Positions 6,521 to 13,486 of a DNA stretch of 13,486 nt are shown piece by piece. This DNA comes from an uncultured Eubacterium sp. Its GTDB lineage: Bacteria > Bacillota > Clostridia > Lachnospirales > Lachnospiraceae. Position 1 is the first letter of the stretch; every line of letters begins with the position of its first letter. Under the pieces are notes generated by a model. The model saw only the letters and a program-made list of their open reading frames with translations. It searched no databases and had not been told where the DNA came from. The stretch is from NCBI GenBank assembly GCA_910586445.1, contig CAJUHV010000015.1, positions 55,895 to 69,380 on the forward strand, given 5' to 3'. The translations under genes and the position numbers were made by a program.

Positions 6521-7003
6521 ATGCGTGAAAAAATTTTGACCTTTATAGAAAGAAACAGCCGCATTGATTTAAAAGAGCTGGCTGTGATTCTGGGCGTAGA
6601 TGAAGTAACTGTAGCGCAGGAATTAAAAAATATGGAAGAAGAGCATATTATCTGCGGCTACCATACACTGATCAATTGGGATAAGACAGGCGTAGAAAAA
6701 GTGACGGCAATGATTGAAGTACGGGTAACGCCGCAGCGTGAAATGGGATTTGACAAAGTGGCAGAGCGTATTTATAACTATCCAGAGGTCAATGCCGTAT
6801 TTTTAATTTCGGGCGGATTTGACCTGATGGTGACGCTGGAAGGAAAGACGCTGCGCGAGGTATCCCAGTTTGTGACGGATAAGCTGTCAACACTGGACTC
6901 TGTATTAAGCACAAAGACCAATTTTATATTAAAAAAATATAAAGACCATGGCACAGTAATGGCTGGGGCACCTAAGGATGAAAGGATGTCGATTACACCA
7001 TGA
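6521..7003 (+). CDS. Lrp/AsnC-family transcriptional regulator
   Basis: The 160-residue protein has an N-terminal winged helix-turn-helix (about residues 1-55: RIDLKELAVILGVDEVTVAQELKNMEEEHIICGY) and a C-terminal RAM/AsnC ligand-binding and oligomerisation domain (about 65-142: VTAMIEVRVTP, YPEVNAVFLISGGFDLMVTLEG). Members bind amino acids and control amino-acid metabolism genes, often including their neighbours. AAAGGGAAA lies just upstream of ATG 6521. The stop overlaps the aminotransferase start as ATGA (7000-7003), so the two are translationally coupled and the aminotransferase is a likely target or functional partner. The effector amino acid cannot be read from sequence. Confidence 0.93.
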   Translation: MREKILTFIERNSRIDLKELAVILGVDEVTVAQELKNMEEEHIICGYHTLINWDKTGVEKVTAMIEVRVTPQREMGFDKVAERIYNYPEVNAVFLISGGFDLMVTLEGKTLREVSQFVTDKLSTLDSVLSTKTNFILKKYKDHGTVMAGAPKDERMSITP

Positions 7004-8184
7004 AAAATCCATTATCAAAAGAAATTGTAATGATTCCGCCATCCGGCATACGCAGATTTTTTGATATTGTAAGCGAGATGGAGGAGGCCATATCACTCGG
7101 CGTAGGAGAGCCGGATTTTGATACGCCCTGGCACATTCGTGATGAGGGCATCTATTCCCTGGAAAAAGGCAGGACGTTTTATACATCGAATGCAGGACTA
7201 AAGGAATTAAAAATAGAAATTGCAAAATATCTAAGCCGCCGGTTTGAACTGGAGTATGATTATAATCAGGAGATTTTAGTCACGGTCGGAGGCAGCGAAG
7301 CGATTGATATCGCTATGCGTGCCATGTTGGACCCGGGTGATGAGGTGCTGATTCCGCAGCCGAGCTATGTTTCCTATGAGCCGTGCTGCCGTCTTGCAAA
7401 TGGAAAGCCGGTGATTATTGAGCTTCAGGCAGAGAATGACTTCCGCCTGACAAAAGAAGAATTAGAAGCAGCGATTACGCCTAAGACGAAGATTTTAGTA
7501 CTTCCGTATCCAAATAATCCGACAGGAGCAGTTATGGAGCGCCATGACCTGGAGGCAGTTGCAGAGGTAGTATCGGCACATGATTTATTTGTGCTGAGTG
7601 ATGAGATTTATGCAGAACTGACCTATGTAGACGGGAAGGATCATGTATCCATTGCCTCCCTGCCGGGCATGAAAGAACGGACGATCGTAATCAACGGATT
7701 TTCAAAATCACATGCCATGACAGGCTGGAGGATCGGCTATGCATGCGGGCCGAAAGTCATAATCGAGCAGATGCTGAAAATACACCAGTATGCGATTATG
7801 TGTGCACCTACAAACAGCCAGTATGCAGCAGTGGATGCTCTGAAAAACGGCGATGCGGATGTAGCCCGGATGCGCGAGCAGTACAACGGCAGAAGGCGCT
7901 ACCTGATGCATGCGTTTGAAGAGATGGGACTGCCTTGTTTTGAACCGTTTGGGGCATTTTATGTATTTCCCTGTATCAAGCAGTATGGCATGTCATCCGA
8001 AGAGTTTGCGGAGAGGCTGCTTATGTCAGAAAAAGTAGCGGTAGTGCCGGGAACGGCTTTCGGACAGAGCGGAGAAGGATTTGTGCGCATATCGTATGCG
8101 TATTCATTGGACAATCTAAAAATCGCACTTGAGCGTGTCAGAAAGTTTGTATCAAAGCTGCAGCCAAAAAGCAGTTTAGGATGA
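7000..8184 (+). CDS. PLP-dependent class I/II aminotransferase
   Basis: This 394-residue fold-type I enzyme transfers an amino group from an amino acid to a 2-oxo acid. Key positions are GVGEPDFDTP near 34-43, PNNPTG with Asn173, SDEIYAELTY with the PLP-binding Asp201 and Tyr204, the Schiff-base lysine Lys236 in GFSKSHAMTGWRIGY, and a carboxylate-binding arginine near the C terminus (GFVRISYA). It belongs to the aspartate/aromatic/PatA-like group; the exact substrate is not decidable. The start overlaps the Lrp stop. The last 12 codons or so lie in the first copy of a 47-bp tandem repeat, so the C-terminal end (KFVSKLQPKSSLG) may have been reshaped by duplication; copy 3 would encode KFVLKLPSGAV in the matching frame. 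Confidence 0.93.
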   Translation: MKNPLSKEIVMIPPSGIRRFFDIVSEMEEAISLGVGEPDFDTPWHIRDEGIYSLEKGRTFYTSNAGLKELKIEIAKYLSRRFELEYDYNQEILVTVGGSEAIDIAMRAMLDPGDEVLIPQPSYVSYEPCCRLANGKPVIIELQAENDFRLTKEELEAAITPKTKILVLPYPNNPTGAVMERHDLEAVAEVVSAHDLFVLSDEIYAELTYVDGKDHVSIASLPGMKERTIVINGFSKSHAMTGWRIGYACGPKVIIEQMLKIHQYAIMCAPTNSQYAAVDALKNGDADVARMREQYNGRRRYLMHAFEEMGLPCFEPFGAFYVFPCIKQYGMSSEEFAERLLMSEKVAVVPGTAFGQSGEGFVRISYAYSLDNLKIALERVRKFVSKLQPKSSLG

Positions 8185-8280
8185 ATTTAAAGATTGTATC
8201 AAAGCTGCAGCCAAAAAGCAGTTTAGAATGAAGTTAAAGTTTGTATTAAAGCTGCCGTCAGGAGCAGTTTAGCATAAAGG
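8142..8280 (+). repeat. Three-copy 47-bp tandem repeat at the aminotransferase 3' end
   Basis: Copies lie at 8142-8188, 8189-8235 and 8236-8280. Copies 1 and 2 differ at three of 47 positions. Copy 3 is more diverged, with a one-base shorter centre. Each copy contains CTGC and GCAGTTT, able to form a short stem (AAA-CTGC with GCAG-TTT, one bulged G), and the stem is kept in copy 3 although the loop differs. Copy 1 contains the stop codon of the aminotransferase; copies 2 and 3 fill the spacer before trmL. Confidence 0.85.
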
Positions 8281-8289
8281 AGTGTAAGC

Positions 8290-8790
8290 ATGGCGGTTTT
8301 AAATATTGTACTGCATGAACCGGAAATCCCGCAGAATGCCGGAAATATCGGCAGGACATGCGCAGCCATAGGAGCAAGGCTTCATTTGATCGAGCCTTTG
8401 GGATTTTTGCTGAATGAAAAATCGGTAAAAAGGGCAGGCATGGATTACTGGGATGATTTGGATGTGTCTACATATGTAAATTACACAGAATTTCTGGAAA
8501 AAAATCCGAACGCAAAAATCTACTATGCTACGACAAAGGGGCGCAGGCTTTACAGTGAGGTTTCTTATGAGCCGGACTGTTATCTGATGTTTGGCAAAGA
8601 AAGCGGCGGGATACCGGAAGAGATCCTAATAGAGCACCCTGATGCATGTATCCGTATTCCAATGCTGGATGAGGCGCGTTCGCTGAATCTGTCTAATGCA
8701 GCTGCCATTGTTGCTTATGAGGCACTCAGGCAGAATCAGTTCCAGCATATGCAGCTGGAGGGTGAGCTGCACCGGCTGCATTGGGACTAA
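8290..8790 (+). CDS. trmL: tRNA (cytidine/uridine-34-2'-O)-methyltransferase
   Basis: The 166-residue protein is a SPOUT-class, trefoil-knot methyltransferase that methylates the wobble ribose of certain leucine tRNAs with S-adenosylmethionine. The three SPOUT motifs are clear: NIVLHEPEIPQNAGNIGRTC at 5-24, MFGKESGGIPEEIL near 98-111, and IPMLDEARSLNLSNAAAIVAYEAL near 121-144. Length matches the family (about 155-165). ATG 8290 has a good AAAGGAG site (8276-8282) 7 nt upstream. It is co-directional with the aminotransferase and with ecfA1, 22 bp downstream. This location immediately before ecfA1, rather than rplQ, is a lineage-specific arrangement. Confidence 0.95.
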   Translation: MAVLNIVLHEPEIPQNAGNIGRTCAAIGARLHLIEPLGFLLNEKSVKRAGMDYWDDLDVSTYVNYTEFLEKNPNAKIYYATTKGRRLYSEVSYEPDCYLMFGKESGGIPEEILIEHPDACIRIPMLDEARSLNLSNAAAIVAYEALRQNQFQHMQLEGELHRLHWD

Positions 8791-8812
8791 TGGAAAGGAA
8801 TGGCAAGTGGGG

Positions 8813-9670
8813 ATGGGGATTATCAAAGCCGTAAAATTAGTTTACGAATATATCCGCCGTGATGAGGAAGGCAACGTAGAGTCCATTCAGACTGCATTGG
8901 ATCAGGTAGATCTGGATATAAAAGAAGGGGAATTTATCGCAGTCTTAGGGCATAACGGCTCGGGTAAATCTACACTGGCAAAGCATATCAATGCGATTCT
9001 TGCCCCGTCAGGCGGTTATCTGTGGATCGATGGAAAGGATGCAGACGATAAAGACAAGATCTGGGAAATACGCCAGAGTGCGGGAATGGTATTCCAAAAT
9101 CCTGATAATCAGATTGTCGCAAGTGTGGTCGAAGAGGATGTCGGTTTTGGGCCGGAAAATATCGGTGTGCCGACAGATGAGATCTGGACACGTGTACAAG
9201 ACAGCTTAAAATCCGTCGGAATGTTAAAATACCGCAAACATTCGCCTAATAAATTATCCGGCGGGCAGAAACAGCGCGTAGCAATCGCAGGCGTAGTGGC
9301 TATGCAGCCCAAATGTATAGTGCTTGACGAGCCGACAGCAATGCTTGACCCGATAGGCCGGCAAGAGGTACTGCACGCAGTGCATGAGCTTAACCGCAAA
9401 AAAGGGGTTACGGTCTTATGGATTACGCATTATATGGAGGAGGTCGTAGACGCTGACCGCGTGTACGTCATGGATCAGGGCAGTATCGTTATGCAGGGGA
9501 CACCGCGAACTATTTTTTCCAAGGCAGATGAATTGAAAGCGTATCGTCTGGATGTGCCCCAGATCACATTGCTGGCGCATGAATTACGAAAAGCGGGACT
9601 GGCAGTACCGGAAGGCATTTTAACAAGACAGGAATTGCTGCAGGCACTGTGCAGGCTGAAAAACAGCTAG
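8813..9670 (+). CDS. ecfA1: ECF transporter ATPase EcfA1
   Basis: One of the two ATPases of the energy-coupling factor module, which drives vitamin and metal uptake by substrate-binding S components. The 285-residue protein has Walker A GHNGSGKST (46-54), the Q-loop FQNPDNQ (94-100), signature LSGGQKQR (148-155), Walker B ending in D172-E173, and His206 in the H-loop. QNPDNQ, the VVEEDVGFGPEN segment and the extended N terminus (YEYIRRDEEGNVE) are typical of EcfA1. ATG 8813 gives the usual MGII start; GTG at 8807 is an alternative two codons earlier with better spacing to AAAGGAA (8794-8800). An upstream in-frame start at 8696 would lie within trmL and is rejected. Confidence 0.95.
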   Translation: MGIIKAVKLVYEYIRRDEEGNVESIQTALDQVDLDIKEGEFIAVLGHNGSGKSTLAKHINAILAPSGGYLWIDGKDADDKDKIWEIRQSAGMVFQNPDNQIVASVVEEDVGFGPENIGVPTDEIWTRVQDSLKSVGMLKYRKHSPNKLSGGQKQRVAIAGVVAMQPKCIVLDEPTAMLDPIGRQEVLHAVHELNRKKGVTVLWITHYMEEVVDADRVYVMDQGSIVMQGTPRTIFSKADELKAYRLDVPQITLLAHELRKAGLAVPEGILTRQELLQALCRLKNS

Positions 9671-9762
9671 ACTAAATTTGGAATGAATAATCCGTATCAT
9701 CTTGGACACTGGTAGTCAGAGAAACAGAACAGAGTTATTTTAGTATAGGATCAGGAACGGCT

Positions 9763-10641
9763 ATGTCAATTATATTAGATAAGGTGAACTATGTATACAG
9801 TGCAGGGACGGCATATGAAGTGCAGGCACTCAAAGATATTAATTTAAAAATTAAAGACGGAGAATTTATCGGTATTATCGGACATACAGGTTCTGGAAAA
9901 TCAACACTGATCCAGCATCTAAACGGCTTAATGAAAGCAGCCAGCGGGGGCATTTATTATAACGGCGAAGATATTTATGATCCTGATTATGATTTAAGGC
10001 AGCTGCGCAGCAAAGTGGGACTTGTTTTCCAATATCCCGAGCATCAGCTGTTTGAAACAACGATATTTGACGATGTATGCTTTGGGCCCATCAATCAGGG
10101 GCTTTCTAAAAATGAAGCAGGCCTTAGGGCTTTTAAGGCATTAAAAAATGTAGGAATGCCGGAAGAACTGTATTACCAGTCCCCATTCGATTTATCCGGC
10201 GGACAGAAGCGGCGCGTGGCGATCGCGGGTATTCTGGCAATGAAGCCGGAGGTGCTTATATTGGACGAGCCGACAGCAGGCTTAGATCCAAAGGGACGTG
10301 ATGAGTTGTTTGAGCAGATTGTTAAAATGCATGAAGAAAATAATCTGACGATCATACTCGTGTCGCACAGCATGGAAGACATTGCACGCTATGTCCAGAG
10401 GATCATTGTCATGAATCAGGGACAGGTTATCTATGATGATATTCCGTCCAATGTATTCAGACATTATAAAGAGCTTGAGATGATCGGACTGGCAGCACCG
10501 CAGGTGACATACCTTATGAATGAGATGTATCAGGCAGGATTTCCTGTAAATACAGATATATCGACAGTCGCAGAGGCAAAGCAGGAAATATTAAGATGTA
10601 TGCAGTCAGATATAACAGCTTCGCAGAACGCAAAAATATAA
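9763..10641 (+). CDS. ecfA2: ECF transporter ATPase EcfA2
   Basis: The second ATPase of the ECF module, expected to form a heterodimer with EcfA1 on the cytoplasmic side of EcfT. The 292-residue protein has Walker A GHTGSGKST (40-48), Q-loop FQYPEHQLFE (89-98), signature LSGGQKRR (144-151), Walker B ILDEP with D168-E169, and H-loop His202. YPEHQLF and DDVCFGP are the usual EcfA2 signatures. ATG 9763 is preceded by AGGA (9753-9756). A 92-bp spacer separates it from ecfA1 and shows no feature I can support. Confidence 0.95.
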   Translation: MSIILDKVNYVYSAGTAYEVQALKDINLKIKDGEFIGIIGHTGSGKSTLIQHLNGLMKAASGGIYYNGEDIYDPDYDLRQLRSKVGLVFQYPEHQLFETTIFDDVCFGPINQGLSKNEAGLRAFKALKNVGMPEELYYQSPFDLSGGQKRRVAIAGILAMKPEVLILDEPTAGLDPKGRDELFEQIVKMHEENNLTIILVSHSMEDIARYVQRIIVMNQGQVIYDDIPSNVFRHYKELEMIGLAAPQVTYLMNEMYQAGFPVNTDISTVAEAKQEILRCMQSDITASQNAKI

Positions 10642-10666
10642 GTGCAGGCATTTAGGTATAGGGATT

Positions 10667-11470
10667 ATGATTAGAGATATCACAATTGGCCAGTATTATC
10701 CGGCGGATTCGATTTTGCACAGGCTAGATCCGCGGGTAAAGTTATTTGGTACATTTATTTTTTTGATCGCAGTATTTTCATTCCGTGGCTGGGCGGGCTT
10801 TGCGCTGCTGACGGTATTTCTGGCAGGTGTGATCAGGCTGTCAAAGGTGCCGTTTCGGTATATGGTAAAAGGACTCAGAGCAATTGCAGCCCTGATGGTA
10901 GTTACGGCTTTTTTTAATATATTTTTAACAAATGGGGAAAATATAATCTGGCAGTGGAAGTGGATACATATTACACAGGAGGGAATAGAGACGGCGGTAA
11001 AAATGCTGTTCCGCCTGATCTACCTGATTCTCGGCACTTCGATCATGACATTGACGACGACACCGAATGAACTGACAGATGGATTAGAAAAATCGCTCCA
11101 GCCGCTCAGGGCAGTACGTGTGCCGGTACATGAGGTGGCAATGATTATGGCAATTGCGCTGCGGTTTATCCCGATTCTGATTGAAGAGACAGATAAGATT
11201 ATGAAAGCACAGATGGCACGCGGAGCTGATTTTGAAAATGGAAATTTAATAAAACGCGCAAAGGCTATGATTCCACTGCTTGTCCCGTTATTTATATCCG
11301 CATTTCGCAGAGCCAATGATCTGGCTATGGCAATGGAGGCACGGTGTTATAGGGGCGGAGCCGGCAGGACAAAAATGAAGCCTTTAAAATATGCGGGCAG
11401 GGACGGCATAGGCTATCTTGTGCTGGCGGCGTTTTTGTCAGCAGTCTTTATACTGCGCCGCTTTGCATAG
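10667..11470 (+). CDS. ecfT: ECF transporter transmembrane scaffold EcfT
   Basis: The 267-residue integral membrane protein links the two ATPases to interchangeable S components. Hydrophobic helices are visible near 26-58, 70-88, 112-130, 155-172, 200-212 and 246-263. The coupling-helix motifs are present: AQMARGADF with Ala-Arg-Gly at 184-186, and MEARCYRGG at 223-231, whose Ala-Arg-Cys replaces a strict Ala-Arg-Gly as in many clostridial members. ATG 10667 follows ecfA2 by 25 bp with a modest purine-rich site (AGGTATAGGG). No S-component gene lies in the window, so this is a shared (group II) energising module. Confidence 0.95.
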   Translation: MIRDITIGQYYPADSILHRLDPRVKLFGTFIFLIAVFSFRGWAGFALLTVFLAGVIRLSKVPFRYMVKGLRAIAALMVVTAFFNIFLTNGENIIWQWKWIHITQEGIETAVKMLFRLIYLILGTSIMTLTTTPNELTDGLEKSLQPLRAVRVPVHEVAMIMAIALRFIPILIEETDKIMKAQMARGADFENGNLIKRAKAMIPLLVPLFISAFRRANDLAMAMEARCYRGGAGRTKMKPLKYAGRDGIGYLVLAAFLSAVFILRRFA

Positions 11471-11540
11471 CTTTCTAATATTTAATGGTTAACAGCATAT
11501 ATAGGACATAATAACAGGGAATAAGGACGACGGCAGTATT

Positions 11541-12284
11541 ATGAAAAGGATAAAGCTTGTTGTTGCATATGATGGGACAAGTTATCATGGCTGGCAGATC
11601 CAGCCGACAGGAATTACGATTGAAGGAGTGCTGAATCAGGCGCTGACCGAGCTGCTTGGGGCGCCAGTTTCTGTAATCGGAGCCAGCCGGACAGACTCCG
11701 GCGTACATTCATTGGGAAATGTGGCGGTATTTGACACGGATTCCCGCATTCCGGCTGAAAAAATATCATATGCATTAAACCAGCGTCTGCCGGAAGATAT
11801 TGTAGTGCAGGATTCCTGTGAAGTGCCGCCGGATTTTCATCCCAGGCACTGTGACAGCAGGAAGACTTATGAATATAAGATTTTAAACCGTACGTTCCCG
11901 ATGCCGCTGCACCGCTACGATACTTATTTTACATATAGAAAGCTGGATGTGGAAAAAATGCAGCACGCAGCCCGGGCTTTGATCGGGGAGCATGATTTTA
12001 AGAGCTTCTGCTCCATACACGCGCAGGTAGAGACAACCGTTCGAACTATTTATCAGTTATCGGTGCAAAGAGACGGGGATCTGATAAAGATCCGGGTAAC
12101 TGGCAGCGGATTTTTGTATCATATGGTGCGTATTCTGGCCGGCACGCTGCTGCAGGTCGGAATGGGTGAGCGGGAGCCGGAAGAAATGGCAGAAATACTG
12201 GCCACCTGTGACCGCACGGCAGCAGGGCCGACTGCTCCGGCATGTGGTCTTACGATGATTGGAATTGAATATGGGAATATTTGA
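11541..12284 (+). CDS. truA: tRNA pseudouridine(38-40) synthase
   Basis: TruA isomerises uridines 38-40 in the anticodon stem-loop of many tRNAs. The 247-residue protein begins with the family signature VVAYDGTSYHGWQIQP (7-22) and carries GASRTDSGVHS (47-57) with catalytic Asp52. Further conserved segments are FHPRHCDSRKTYEYKI and GEHDFKSFCS, and the C-terminal GSGFLYHMVRILAGTLLQVG. Length is normal. Its ATG is 70 bp after ecfT; AAGGA at 11523-11527 is 13 nt away, so initiation is probably modest. The gene ends only 8 bp before a strong promoter for rplM. Confidence 0.97.
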   Translation: MKRIKLVVAYDGTSYHGWQIQPTGITIEGVLNQALTELLGAPVSVIGASRTDSGVHSLGNVAVFDTDSRIPAEKISYALNQRLPEDIVVQDSCEVPPDFHPRHCDSRKTYEYKILNRTFPMPLHRYDTYFTYRKLDVEKMQHAARALIGEHDFKSFCSIHAQVETTVRTIYQLSVQRDGDLIKIRVTGSGFLYHMVRILAGTLLQVGMGEREPEEMAEILATCDRTAAGPTAPACGLTMIGIEYGNI

Positions 12285-12292
12285 AAAAATCC

Positions 12293-12321
12293 TTGACACA
12301 CACGGTACAGGGTACTATAAT
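12293..12321 (+). promoter_or_regulatory. Consensus sigma-A promoter of the rplM-rpsI operon
   Basis: TTGACA (12293-12298), exactly 17 bp, then TATAAT (12316-12321): a perfect match to both boxes with optimal spacing, immediately before two ribosomal protein genes that need strong expression. Transcription should start near 12328. Confidence 0.93.
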
Positions 12322-12327
12322 GTATAA

Positions 12328-12462
12328 GTCTGACATAGTGAAAAAATACAGGCATTCTACCGTCTGTATTTTAACTATATATAATCGAAGAAGGAAGAAG
12401 ACAGGCTTCCGGACATGGCCGGGTTTTTGGAATTCTTACTAATTTTTCAAGGAGGCAGACCA
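12328..12462 (+). promoter_or_regulatory. Structured 5' leader of rplM (possible L13-type autoregulatory leader)
   Basis: The predicted leader is about 135 nt, long for a simple untranslated region. It contains an 11-bp hairpin, AAAATACAGGC (12343-12353) with GTCTGTATTTT (12362-12372), one G-T pair, 8-nt loop. A second short GC hairpin, CCGG (12409-12412) with CCGG (12419-12422), is followed by GTTTTT (12423-12428), which resembles a weak terminator upstream of the ribosome binding site. An L13 leader family is known in Firmicutes and thought to respond to the encoded protein. Whether this sequence belongs to it is an inference from position and architecture only. Confidence 0.5.
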
Positions 12463-12891
12463 ATGAAAACATTTATGGCAAGTCCATCAACCATTGACAG
12501 AAAATGGTATGTTGTAGATGCAACAGGAATGACATTAGGACGTTTAGCATCAGAGATCGCTAAAATATTAAGAGGAAAACATAAACCGATTTTTACGCCA
12601 CATATGGACACGGGTGATTATGTAATCGTAGTCAACGCTGAAAAGGTCAAAGTCACAGGTAAGAAGCTCGACCAGAAGATTTACTACAAACATTCCGGTT
12701 ACGTGGGCGGCATGAAAGAGACCACATTAAAAGATATGTTAAAGAGGCATCCAGAAAGAGTGTTAAGATTTGCAGTAAAAGGCATGCTGCCGAAAGGACC
12801 TCTGGGCAGGCAGATGTACAAGAAATTGTTTGTATATGTTGGACCAGAACATAAGCACGCAGCTCAGAAGCCAGAAGCTTTAACATTTTAA
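12463..12891 (+). CDS. rplM: 50S ribosomal protein L13
   Basis: The 142-residue product has the standard L13 length and signatures: KTFMASPSTIDRKWYVVDA at the N terminus, TLGRLASEIAKILRGKHKPIFTPHMDTGDYVIVVNA, then RVLRFAVKGMLPKGPLGRQMYKKL near 105-128. It binds 23S rRNA early in large-subunit assembly. ATG 12463 is preceded by AAGGAGG (12450-12456) with 6-nt spacing; an in-frame ATG at 12415 would add 16 non-conserved residues within the leader and is rejected. It is the first gene of the operon with rpsI. Confidence 0.98.
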   Translation: MKTFMASPSTIDRKWYVVDATGMTLGRLASEIAKILRGKHKPIFTPHMDTGDYVIVVNAEKVKVTGKKLDQKIYYKHSGYVGGMKETTLKDMLKRHPERVLRFAVKGMLPKGPLGRQMYKKLFVYVGPEHKHAAQKPEALTF

Positions 12892-12914
12892 TCGGAGATA
12901 GGAGGTAAATTACA

Positions 12915-13307
12915 TTGGCTAGTGCAAGATTTTACGGAACAGGAAGAAGAAAAAGCTCTGTTGCCAGAGTATATCTGCTGCCGGGAACGGGCAACATTAC
13001 GATTAATAAAAGAGATATAGACGATTATCTTGGTATGGAAACATTAAAAGTTATCGTTCGCCAGCCGTTAGTAGCTACCGGCACAGTAGATAAATTTGAT
13101 GTAAAAGTAAATGTAAAAGGCGGCGGCTTTACAGGACAGGCTGGTGCAATCCGTCATGGAATCGCAAGAGCACTGTTAGAAGCAGATGCAGAATACCGTC
13201 CGGTATTAAAGAGCGCAGGATACCTTACACGTGATCCGCGTATGAAAGAGAGAAAGAAATACGGCCTCAAAGCGGCTCGTCGCGCTCCGCAGTTCAGCAA
13301 GCGATAA
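12915..13307 (+). CDS. rpsI: 30S ribosomal protein S9
   Basis: The 130-residue product shows the complete S9 pattern: RFYGTGRRKSSVARV at the start, GGGFTGQAGAIRHGIARALL in the centre, and the basic tail KYGLKAARRAPQFSKR, whose last residues reach the P-site tRNA. Initiation is at TTG 12915, with AGGAGGT (12900-12906) 8 nt upstream; no ATG or GTG alternative fits. It follows rplM by 23 bp in one operon. Confidence 0.98.
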   Translation: MASARFYGTGRRKSSVARVYLLPGTGNITINKRDIDDYLGMETLKVIVRQPLVATGTVDKFDVKVNVKGGGFTGQAGAIRHGIARALLEADAEYRPVLKSAGYLTRDPRMKERKKYGLKAARRAPQFSKR

Positions 13308-13330
13308 TTACAGTACAATTAAAGAAATTG

Positions 13331-13370
13331 GAAAAACCCTTGAAAGTCCAGTGTTTTCAGGGGTTTTCTT
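13331..13370 (+). terminator. Intrinsic terminator of the rplM-rpsI operon
   Basis: AAAACCCTTGAAA (13333-13345) pairs with TTTCAGGGGTTTT (13355-13367) over 13 pairs with one G-T pair and a 9-nt loop, followed by CTTT. It lies 23 bp after the rpsI stop. The A-tract on the 5' side means it could also work in the opposite direction. Confidence 0.88.
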
Positions 13371-13420
13371 TATGTCTGTGTTTTCTGGGATTGTGATAAA
13401 AAGTGCTGGATTTTGAAGCG

Positions 13421-13440
13421 TAGCACACACATAGCACACA
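13421..13440. repeat. Short direct repeat TAGCACACA x2 downstream of rpsI
   Basis: TAGCACACA occurs at 13421-13429 and again at 13432-13440, an 11-bp spacing, in the non-coding tail after the terminator. Such short repeats could be protein-binding arms near an integration site, or chance. Confidence 0.4.
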
Positions 13441-13462
13441 AACGAGAGCATAAAAATCTTGT

Positions 13463-13480
13463 GTCTTGCGTAAGACTTTT
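13463..13480 (+). terminator. Terminator-like hairpin near the window end
   Basis: GTCTT (13463-13467) pairs with AAGAC (13472-13476) around a GCGT loop and is followed by TTTT. The stem is only five pairs, and what it would terminate is unclear, so support is weak. The sequence from 13371 to the end contains no reading frame I can support. Confidence 0.3.
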
Positions 13481-13486
13481 GTATAA

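Noticed and set aside
8142..8280. CRISPR array
   Set aside because: The repeat has no unique spacers: copies are directly adjacent and include coding sequence. No cas genes are present.
8696..8812. Longer N terminus for EcfA1
   Set aside because: It would lie inside trmL, has no similarity to ABC ATPases, and the canonical MGII start occurs at 8813.
12415..12462. 16-residue N-terminal extension of L13
   Set aside because: The conserved L13 start is at 12463, directly behind AAGGAGG; the extension falls in the structured leader.

Overview
The window looks like chromosomal DNA from a Gram-positive gut-type clostridium, most likely family Lachnospiraceae (Clostridium cluster XIVa). The basis is strong AGGAGG-type ribosome binding sites, several TTG starts, moderate GC with AT-rich spacers, a VanW/YoaR-type surface protein, and the ecfA1-ecfA2-ecfT-truA-rplM-rpsI order typical of Firmicutes. 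The family-level placement is an inference; no rRNA gene is present.

Layout. Positions 1-699 hold the 3' part of a medium-chain zinc-type dehydrogenase. After a spacer with a perfect 12-bp inverted repeat, endonuclease III (nth, 935-1567) overlaps a DnaQ-like DEDDh exonuclease (1564-2310). A minus-strand membrane-anchored, TPR-like protein (2354-2950) converges on this pair. An AT-rich divergent spacer leads to a 40-residue single-span membrane protein (3129-3251), then a secreted VanW-domain protein with a long Asp/Asn/Lys tail (3518-5290).

The spacer at 5291-5491 carries an AT-rich hairpin and a striking 83-bp palindromic unit (5384-5466). Next comes a co-directional run: a PurM/HypE-like AIR synthase-related protein, an Lrp/AsnC regulator, a class I/II aminotransferase translationally coupled to it, TrmL, then the energising module of an ECF vitamin transporter (ecfA1, ecfA2, ecfT) and truA. 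The 3' end of the aminotransferase gene lies in a three-copy 47-bp tandem repeat. A consensus sigma-A promoter (TTGACA-17-TATAAT) directly after truA starts the rplM-rpsI ribosomal protein operon, with a structured leader of about 135 nt and a good intrinsic terminator after rpsI.

How they fit together. Most genes are housekeeping: DNA repair and processing (nth, exonuclease), tRNA modification (trmL, truA), ribosome assembly (rplM, rpsI) and vitamin uptake (the ECF module, which needs S components encoded elsewhere). The AIRS-Lrp-aminotransferase group suggests an amino-acid-related function that cannot be specified from sequence alone. I found no clear novel defence or mobile system. The least explained items are the palindromic element, the 47-bp repeat, the 40-residue protein, and the small repeats after rpsI.
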